Below, piece by piece: positions 57,052-64,000 of a stretch of DNA of 64,000 bases. Position numbers and translations under genes: made by a program. This stretch comes from Halicephalobus mephisto (Eukaryota; Nematoda; Chromadorea; Rhabditida; Panagrolaimidae), in assembly GCA_009193035.1 (NCBI GenBank), contig SWDT01000121.1:1-64000 (forward strand), read 5' to 3'. The stretch's first letter is position 1. Each line of letters opens with the position of its first letter. The notes beneath the pieces are model-generated. The model did no database searches, was not told the origin of the DNA, and saw nothing but the letters and a program-made list of their open reading frames with translations.

Positions 57052-57663
57052 ATGATCGCTAAGCTTATTGTTGTTTTGGCTCTTGCTGGATACGCCTATG
57101 GACAGACTTGTCTTGCCATCACTGGTGGCTGTATTTTGGGAGAATGCCCTTCTGGAAACACATGTATCCAGAACATCTGCTGTGTCACTGACGCATCTAT
57201 GAACTGCAACAACACCCAGAGTGAACAATTCTGTGAAGCTAACGCTGCCAAGTGTACGGATGCTACTCTTGGAACACAGATGAAACAAGTCTGCCCTCGT
57301 ACTTGCAAAGCCTGTACAACAGTCTCGACCACTGCTGCTCCTGGTACTGTTACTACGGTTGCTCCGTCTTCAACGACTTGTGCCGATAAGGTCAATCCAA
57401 CTACTGGAGTCTCTGATTGTCCCCAAAATGCCAATCTCTGCACCAATCCCACCTACAAAACTCTTATGCAAGAACAGTGCCCTAAGACCTGTGGATACTG
57501 CACTTCTTCATCTTCTGGAACTCCATCTTCAACTACCTGCGTCGATAAAGTCAACCCAGCCACCGGAGTTTCCGATTGTCCTCAGGATTATTATCTCTGC
57601 ACTAACCCCACTTACAAAACCCTCATGCAACAACAATGCCCCAAGACCTGTGGATACTGTTAA
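57052..57663 (+). CDS. Secreted protein with three ShK domains, copy 1
   Basis: Intronless, 203 aa. A signal peptide (MIAKLIVVLALAGYAYG) is followed by a small Cys module (CLAITGGC, CPSGNTC, CCV) and three ShKT-type six-Cys domains joined by Thr/Ser-rich linkers (TTVSTTAAPGTVTTVAPSS, TSSSSGTPSSTT) that are likely O-glycosylated. Domains 2 and 3 end in CPKTCGYC and are near copies of each other. ShK domains are common in nematode secreted and cuticle-associated proteins and the fold does not by itself imply toxicity. The first in-frame Met with a good signal peptide is at 57052; an upstream frame extension lacks an ATG. AATAAA at 57716. Likely a single abundant transcript from a TATA promoter. 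Confidence 0.9.
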   Translation: MIAKLIVVLALAGYAYGQTCLAITGGCILGECPSGNTCIQNICCVTDASMNCNNTQSEQFCEANAAKCTDATLGTQMKQVCPRTCKACTTVSTTAAPGTVTTVAPSSTTCADKVNPTTGVSDCPQNANLCTNPTYKTLMQEQCPKTCGYCTSSSSGTPSSTTCVDKVNPATGVSDCPQDYYLCTNPTYKTLMQQQCPKTCGYC

Positions 57664-57715
57664 ATTCAATATACTGATAATTTTTGAATTGATGCATTTC
57701 CACGCGATTGTTCCA

Positions 57716-57721
57716 AATAAA
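57716..57721 (+). promoter_or_regulatory. Poly(A) signal of ShK gene 1
   Basis: AATAAA 53 bases after the stop codon; the paralogue has one at 59911-59916, 53 bases after its stop. Confidence 0.75.
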
Positions 57722-57899
57722 TCCTAGTCATTTTCAAAAGATACATCTACCACAATAAAATCAAAATTTTCCTTTATTGTGGGTTGTGATATGGTTTATA
57801 TTATTTTCTAAAATTCGATCGATTAGATAATGTTCTATAAAAGATTATATTAGAGTAGAAACGCCAGTAATAGTAGTGACATATAGGAAATGTGATATA

Positions 57900-58990
57900 G
57901 AAGGTGAAATATGGTCGATGGGAAAGCAATGACAAGATTCATTGTAGTTTAAAGACTTCCTTGGCTAGAATTGACTTTACTTTCTTCTTTGCTTGCTTAC
58001 ATAGTGTTATATTTTTATCTTAGAATCAGATACTTCTGCTCTTGAGTAACAATTTGAACTCGACAGTTAAAATTAAATTAGCTTTGATAATTGATCCTCC
58101 AATTACAAGTGTATAATCCTTCAATAGTTATTTGATAAGTTTCATTCCATTACAACTGAAACTTTGCATGTAATTTTAATTTCTTTAATGTTTTGTGAGT
58201 GGTAAAATCTAGTAGTTCTATATTCTTATGAGGTTATAAATAACTTTATATGTGAATATCTCTCCTGCTTGATATATGACATTATATAACGATATACTTA
58301 CATTAACAACATTTGGATGTCAATGAAAACTCAGAATAAACTTATAAAATCATATACAGTAGCAAAACAAATTTGACGAAGTAATTTAACGTTTGCCATG
58401 AATGAGGAAAATTCACAAATCAATATAGTTATAGTTTTCAGAATAAGATTACTGATTTGGGACACAAATATCTGATTCTGGAACAGAAATGCTCTGTAAG
58501 CAGAAAAAGTATCTGTAATAATATAATCAGATTTGTAGATTCCAAATCTGCGGTTAGAATTAGAAGTTAAATTTCAAAATCCTCATTAGGACACAACTTC
58601 AGAAATCGGTGTCTGTAGAAAAAGTGGAAATTTCAATAAATGCACATTACCGAAAAAATCGATTGCACTTGTTTGATAAACATGATTTTCAACTTCATAA
58701 CTAAGAATCCTGAATCTTTGAATTTCAGGATTCAATTTTAATTTGGATTTTAGATTTGGCATCTACGGGTAATATTATTTCGTTCTAGATATCTTTCCTC
58801 AAATCTGAAAATAATAATTTTTTCTGCACAAAAACTACACTAAAAAGTGCAAAGTTACTCGTAATAGTTCTCAGGAATTTTCAATTATATTCAAGAAACT
58901 TTTTCGAAATGTCAAAAACCTTTTAAAATTCACATAATATTCTAAAAGAATTTAGCTTTTATATTTCGAACCTTCCGTGAAATTTTAGCG
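57900..58990. other. Spacer between the ShK duplicates
   Basis: No gene. It includes a copy (58575-58645) of the dispersed repeat with CTCATTAGGACACAACTTCA that is also found in galectin intron 2 and the SKP1-like intron. Confidence 0.45.
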
Positions 58991-59184
58991 CTAAAAATAA
59001 AATCACTCGTCTTTTTCCTTCTCATTTACATAAACACAGAAAGCTCTGTTAGTAAATCTTTTTTTGGATCTACGCTTACCTGATCAAACAGACTTTGTCC
59101 CGGAAACCTAATCTTGCGGTATTCTTTATTTTTTATTCTAATATAGAACAAATAATTGATGAATTTTTAATGTTTTCAAAACGG

Positions 59185-59192
59185 TATATAAG
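59185..59192 (+). promoter_or_regulatory. TATA box of ShK gene 2
   Basis: TATATAAG, 56 bases before the ATG, in a promoter segment almost identical to that of gene 1. Confidence 0.8.
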
Positions 59193-59240
59193 CGCAGGAT
59201 TTTGGGAAAAGGTATATCAATTGGAAATTGTCTTCTGAAG

Positions 59241-59858
59241 ATGATCGCTAAGCTTATTGTTGTTTTGGCTCTTGCTGGATACGCCTATGGACAGACTTGT
59301 CTTGCCATCACTGGTGGCTGTATTATGGGAGGATGCCCTTCTGGAAACACATGTATCCAGAACATCTGCTGTGTCACTGACGCATCTATGAACTGCAACA
59401 ACACCCAGAGTGAACAATTCTGTGAAGCTAACGCTGCCAAGTGTACGGATGCTACTCTTGGAACACAATTACAAAAAGTCTGCCCTCGTACTTGCAAAGC
59501 CTGTACAACATCTACAACTACGACTACTGCTGCTCCTGGTACTGTTACTACGGTTGCTCCGTCTTCAACAACTTGTGCCGATAAGGTCAATCCAACTACT
59601 GGAGTCTCTGATTGTCCCCAAAATGCCAATCTCTGCACCAACCCCGCCTACAAAACCCTCATGGAAGAACAGTGCCCTAAGACCTGTGGATACTGCACTT
59701 CTTCATCTTCTGGAACTCCATCTTCAACTACCTGCGTCGATAAAGTCAACCCAGCCACCGGAGTTTCCGATTGTTCTCAAGATTATTATCTCTGTACCAA
59801 CCCCGCTTACAAAACCCTCATGCAACAACAATGCCCCAAGACCTGTGGATACTGTTAA
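59241..59858 (+). CDS. Secreted protein with three ShK domains, copy 2
   Basis: Intronless, 205 aa, tandem paralogue of the gene at 57052. Signal peptide and Cys framework are the same. Differences are few: IMGG for ILGE in the first module, LQKV for MKQV in ShK1, a longer Thr run in the first linker (TSTTTTTAAPG), and Ala for Thr at two CTNPxYKT sites. Most differences lie in the linker and exposed helix positions while all cysteines are kept. AATAAA at 59911. The duplicated block runs from about 56820 to 57900 and again from about 58995 to 60090, so promoter and 3' flank were copied too. Confidence 0.9.
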   Translation: MIAKLIVVLALAGYAYGQTCLAITGGCIMGGCPSGNTCIQNICCVTDASMNCNNTQSEQFCEANAAKCTDATLGTQLQKVCPRTCKACTTSTTTTTAAPGTVTTVAPSSTTCADKVNPTTGVSDCPQNANLCTNPAYKTLMEEQCPKTCGYCTSSSSGTPSSTTCVDKVNPATGVSDCSQDYYLCTNPAYKTLMQQQCPKTCGYC

Positions 59859-59910
59859 ATTCAATATACTAATAACATTTCAAATGACGAATTTTCATGT
59901 GATTAATCCA

Positions 59911-59916
59911 AATAAA
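59911..59916 (+). promoter_or_regulatory. Poly(A) signal of ShK gene 2
   Basis: AATAAA at the same distance from the stop as in gene 1. Confidence 0.75.
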
Positions 59917-60294
59917 TTCTAGTTAGTTCGAAAAAGACACATGTGTGACAATAAAATTCGAATTTAAATGTTCGCTTTATTACAGCGAGTTTGACGTGGT
60001 CCGCAATTTCATTTAAAACTTCATTGGTCGAGTCATTTTCCAGAGAGGGTTTATATTAGAGTAAAAACGTCAGTAACGGTGCTAGGAAATGAGGAAAGTA
60101 ATCTGAATAGTGAACTATCAGAATTTCGAATTTTTTTATTTTGGGTTTGATGTTAGACGAAATTCCACTCCTATTAAGAAAGAAATAGGCTTATTCTCTT
60201 CTTCAAAAACTTGTAATGAGAGTACTTTGTTCTCTCACGTTATTCATCACATAAAGTATACTCGCACTAAAAAAGAGATCACTTTATTTTCTTC

Positions 60295-60890
60295 ATGAAG
60301 AACTTTCGCGATGGGAGTTGCTTTAATTTTGTTTGATTTTTCACGTGAACTTTTCTTTATACAAATAAAGTAACAAATGTATCATAACTATAGTGATCTT
60401 CGCGATGAGAGTTGATCTTGTTCTCCTAAATTTCTCACGTGAAATTCTACTTATATTTGTAGAATTACAAATGTATAATGACTATTACCAACTTTCGCGA
60501 TGAGAGTTGATTTAATTTTGTTTGATTTTTCACGTGAACTTTTCTTTATACAAATAGAGTAACAAATGTATCATAACTATTTCTAACTTTCGCGATGAGA
60601 GTTGATTTCGTTTTCCTAAATTTTTCACATGAACTTTTCTTTATACAAATAGAGTAACAAATGTATAATTACTATTACCAACTTTCACGATGGGAGTGGA
60701 TTTAATTTTGCTTGATTTTCCACATGATCTTTTTTTTATACAAATAAAGTAACAAATGTATAATTACTATTTCTAACTTTCGCAATGAGAGTTGATTTTG
60801 TTCTCCTAAATTTTTCACGTGAAATTTTCTCTGTACAAATAAAACAATCAACATATCGTAACTTTTTCTAACTTTCGTGACAATAATCGA
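60295..60890. repeat. Satellite of about 95-bp units
   Basis: Six to seven units of AACTTTCGCGATGAGAGTTG, then TTTTTCACGTGAACTTTTCT, then ACAAATAAAGTAACAAATGT. Each unit contains a CACGTG-type E-box (sometimes CACATG). Confidence 0.92.
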
Positions 60891-61128
60891 CTCGATTTCT
60901 TAACATGCTCATTTTCTTCCATAATTACTTCAACGATTAAAATAACATCATTATTACCATAATTATCAGGGATTTTCACGATCGAAATAAATCACTTTTC
61001 GCAACACCATAAAAAATCCAGCAAAGCCGGATTTTCTCTTTTTTCTTCCGGGAAGAAAAGGAACAAGGCAGCTGATCTGTTTGTCTGTCAAAGTGCCATT
61101 TGTTTTTTGTCCAGGATCAGTTTTCAAA

Positions 61129-61148
61129 CAAGACTGGCGCCAGTCTTG
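61129..61148. promoter_or_regulatory. Perfect 20-bp palindrome upstream of the BMP gene
   Basis: CAAGACTGGC followed by its exact complement GCCAGTCTTG. It combines two AGAC/GTCT Smad-box words around GGCGCC. A further GTCTG lies about 45 bases upstream. It sits about 700 bases before the BMP-type start codon. Regulatory function is inferred, not shown. Confidence 0.45.
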
Positions 61149-61189
61149 CCCTTTTTTCTTACTCAACTTTCGATCAATGTTCAATTTGA

Positions 61190-61660
61190 CATTTTATTTT
61201 TTGACTGATGAGCCCATCAAAATTATTTTTGGACAAGTTTTGACAATTTTTGCTCTGTGGATTTTTGTTTTTTTTGACAAAATTGGTAGATCGAAAGTAT
61301 TAAAAAATATTTAATTTTTTCATCTTTGATTTTTATAAAAATTCAATTTTTTTATAAAAAAAATTAAAAAATAAAATTTAGTTTTTTTTTAAATTAATTT
61401 TTTTATTTAAAAAAATTAAAAAATATTTAATTTTTTGATCTTTGATTTTTATAAAAATTTAATTTTTAAATTAAAAAATCCAAAAATAAAATTGTTTTAA
61501 TTTTTATAAAAATTCATTTTTTATCATTTTTGATTTTTGTGTAAAATTTTTGAAATAAAAATAATTTTAAAAATATTTTAATATTATTGAATTTTGTTAA
61601 ATTTTATTTTACATAAAAAAGTCGAAATATTAAATATATAAAAATTATATTTTTTTTATC
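61190..61660. other. AT-rich spacer before the BMP gene
   Basis: Mostly A/T runs with short repeats of AAAATTTAATTTTTT; no gene. Confidence 0.5.
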
Positions 61661-61843
61661 GATCTTCGTGATACTTTTTTTTATAAAAATGGTAAATTGA
61701 AGGTATCAAAGCAATGGTACTTTGCTTTCGCCATCGCCGATCCCCGTGAAAGCTTGTTTTTTGATCCCAATCTTGCTGTTGTATCTGTTTGCTCACGGAA
61801 TTAGCAGTTTCTCGAGAAACTTTGATTTTGTCAACTTGAATCA

Positions 61844-64000
61844 ATGGCTTCCGTCGACAAATTTCTTGTTTTTTGTATTTTATTCATTATCAAAGGATCT
61901 TCCACAACGGAAATCTTCATGGGAGATGAGAATCAGATGACAGTACCTGTCATGATCAGCAGGTAAGGACATCTTAATTAAATAAAATTTTTTCCAAGTT
62001 TTCTGGAATCAAGTAGATGTTTAAAGTTTTTGATAATTTTAAAGAAATTTTTGTAGTTTTCTAAAATCTTATATAAATTTCTCAAAACTGTTAGAAGTCT
62101 GATGAAACTTCTGGAATCTAAGAAATTTCGAAATTTTCGACAACTTTAAAGAAATTTTTGTAGTTTTCTAAAATCTTATATAAATTTTTTAAAACTGTTT
62201 GAAGTCTGATGAAACTTCTGGAATCTAAGAAATTTCGAAATTTTTAGAACTTTCTAAAATCTTGTATAAACTTCTAGAATATAAGAAATTTAAAAATTTT
62301 CGATGACTTTAGAGAAATTTCATAATTTTTTAAATCTAGTATAAATTTTTAAAACTTGTTAGAATTCTGATGAAATTTTTGAAAACTATAGAATTTTCTA
62401 GAATCAAATAAAATTTTGAATCTGAAACTGAGATTCTGGAAAATTCTGTTAAAACAACTTTAAAATAAATTTTTTAAAAAGTTTTATAAAATTGAATATT
62501 TCTAATTTTTGTAAAATTAAAATTAAATAATTTTACCGTAATTAAGGGACCAAATCAAGAAGCTCCAGAATCAGATGCTGGACGCCTTCAGAATCCGGAG
62601 ACCTTCGAAAAACGCTCATGTTCCGGATGAATTCGTTTCGCGATACATGACGAGTTTGTACAAATTCATCGGAAGCAAAGAAAGCGTGATTCCGACGATG
62701 AATCCCGCTTTCAGTTATCTCGACAAATCCACCCATGACAACGATTTCGATTTTAATAAGATTCTTTCGGATTCTAACGAATTCGATTCTATCGTAGGAT
62801 TTGTTCCTAAAAAAGTTTCAACAGAAACAGAAATAACAAAAATTTTCGGAAATGATCTTGCTGAAGTGGATTTCGGAGGATCTGAAGACTCAATAATCGA
62901 CGACTCCATGAGACTCATCCACGCCGAATTGTACTTCGCCGTCGAAAACGATTCTGTTCCACTAGATTCCATCCAAGCCTACAGTACCAAGGGAGAAGAC
63001 TTGGTCCCCATCGCCGAAGGCCAAGTGACGAGGATGAATGACACTAAACTTCTGGCCTTCAACGTCACGAGGATCGTTCAGCAGTGGATTCTGTGGCCCA
63101 ACGTTGAAAGAAGAATCTTTGTCAAATTGGTAAATTCTGACGGTGAGGATTTTCGTAGAAAATTTAAGAATTTTCTTATTTACAGTACTTAAAAATTTTT
63201 ATCCACAATATTTAAAAACTTTTTTATCTAAAATATTTAAAAAATTTTTTGTCTACAGTATTTGAAATTTTCTTATTTACAGTACTTAAAAACTTTTATC
63301 TACAGTACTTAAAAATTTTTTATTTACAGTATTTAAATTTTTTTATTTACAGTACTTAACTAAAATTACAGAAAACTCTGTGAGATTCTAGAAGTTTCCA
63401 GAACTCATTCAATACTTTTAGAATCTTCAAAAATTGCGCAAATATTAAATTTTCTAATTTTTAGTCTTGAAAAAATTGAAAAATTTTAGTTTTTTTAAAA
63501 ATATAAAATTTCGTAATTTCTGGTTTTGTTTGAAAAAATTGAAAAATTTTAAAATTTTATTATAGAAATTTGTGATTGTTTATTTAATTAACTTCAGGCG
63601 AATCTATGCCTCTGGAGCCTTTGTTGAATAAAATCCACACTTTCGGGGTGGGATTCCTGGTGGAATCGGAGGAGGATGAAGACGAAGATGGAGATTCATT
63701 TGGTCGACAAAAAAGAGAAACATCTTCGGATAACGAGATCGAAGAAGAAGCGAATCTGGAGGAGCCCCCTACCGTAGTCAACTCCTTCAACCAAAGACCC
63801 ATCGACATTCTGACAAGACCGAGGATGGGCAGATGTCGTCTGAGGACCCTCTACATCAACTTCAACGACATCGGATGGAGCGATTTCATTCTGGCCCCTC
63901 TGGGCTTCCCGGCAAATTACTGTGACGGTGTTTGTTCATTTCCTCTGGATGTCAGTTTCAATCCCAGTAATCACGCTACAGTACAGACCCTTGTTCATCT
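61844..64000 (+). CDS. BMP-family TGF-beta ligand, 3' end cut by the window
   Basis: Secreted dimeric ligand of the TGF-beta/BMP class. Exons 61844-61962, 62547-63142 and 63598-64000+ join in frame. The first exon gives a short hydrophobic signal ([14 protein letters not shown]). The prodomain shows the family motif with [15 protein letters not shown] and later the IVQQWI strand. A furin site GRQKR precedes an acidic linker and the mature domain, which begins [20 protein letters not shown], then [11 protein letters not shown] and [11 protein letters not shown], as in BMP2/4 and BMP5-8/60A ligands. Remaining cysteines lie beyond 64000. By analogy it could be the body-size/innate-immunity BMP of nematodes (DBL-1 type), but the subfamily cannot be fixed from the part seen. 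Confidence 0.9.
61970..62530. repeat. Repeats in BMP intron 1
   Basis: Three to four diverged units of about 110 bases with AAAGAAATTTTTGTAGTTTT, CTAAAATCTTATATAAAT and GTCTGATGAAACTTCTGGAA. Confidence 0.8.
63170..63360. repeat. 23-bp tandem repeat in BMP intron 2
   Basis: About eight units of TTTACAGTACTTAAAAATTT or its TATTTAAA variant. TTTACAG words inside it look like splice acceptors but are not used by the frame. Confidence 0.85.

Noticed and set aside
61722..61940. 72-codon frame overlapping the BMP first exon
   Set aside because: It lies in another frame than the signal-peptide exon that splices in phase to the prodomain; treated as a shadow.

Overview
The window is chromosomal DNA of a nematode, almost certainly a chromadorean. 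The strongest evidence is direct. Between 0.9 and 2.8 kb there are genes for SL1-type spliced-leader RNAs: a 22-nt leader, a GT donor, an AATTTTGG Sm site and a 3' hairpin, about 100 nt in all. A 5S rRNA gene lies about 2 kb away. Supporting signs are U-rich TTTCAG acceptors a few bases upstream of most start codons, a 43-bp intron, a tandem-CRD galectin, a ZP/cuticlin-type protein, ShK-domain secreted proteins and a SKP1-related gene. The species cannot be named from sequence alone.

Layout. 0.2-12.2 kb is an island bounded by diverged inverted repeats of about 280 bp. It carries the SL RNA genes, the 5S gene and one three-exon gene (6.9-8.8 kb) for an unrecognised Cys-rich protein. 12.6-17.0 kb (minus): PEX14 (peroxisomal import) and an NAD(P)-dependent SDR. 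17.9-23.7 kb (plus): a degenerate DEAD-box helicase-like gene followed about 120 bp later by a two-CRD galectin, spaced like a nematode operon. 25-26.2 kb: a small two-exon gene of unknown function. 28.9-31.5 kb: a ZP-domain cuticlin-like membrane protein, flanked by a near-identical inverted repeat. 34.2-42.6 kb: CAND1 and, about 170 bp downstream, an ABHD12-type lipase, a second operon candidate. 42.8-45.1 kb (minus): a metallophosphoesterase of the purple acid phosphatase family. 45.2-54.6 kb is gene-poor and full of satellites, a hAT-type MITE, a pogo-type MITE and an array of tandem hairpins. 54.7-55.8 kb: SKP1-like gene with a long foldback in its intron. 57-59.9 kb: two duplicated TATA-driven intronless ShK genes. 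61.8 kb to the end: a BMP/TGF-beta ligand, cut by the window edge.

How things fit. The SL RNA genes supply the leader that the acceptors in front of most of these genes would receive. CAND1 and the SKP1-like protein belong to the same SCF ubiquitin-ligase cycle. The ZP protein and the BMP ligand are the kinds of genes used in cuticle building and body-size signalling in nematodes, but no functional link is shown here. Nearly every intron and intergenic gap holds its own private AT-rich tandem repeat. Exon boundaries below were worked out by hand from frame, GT/AG sites and protein continuity.
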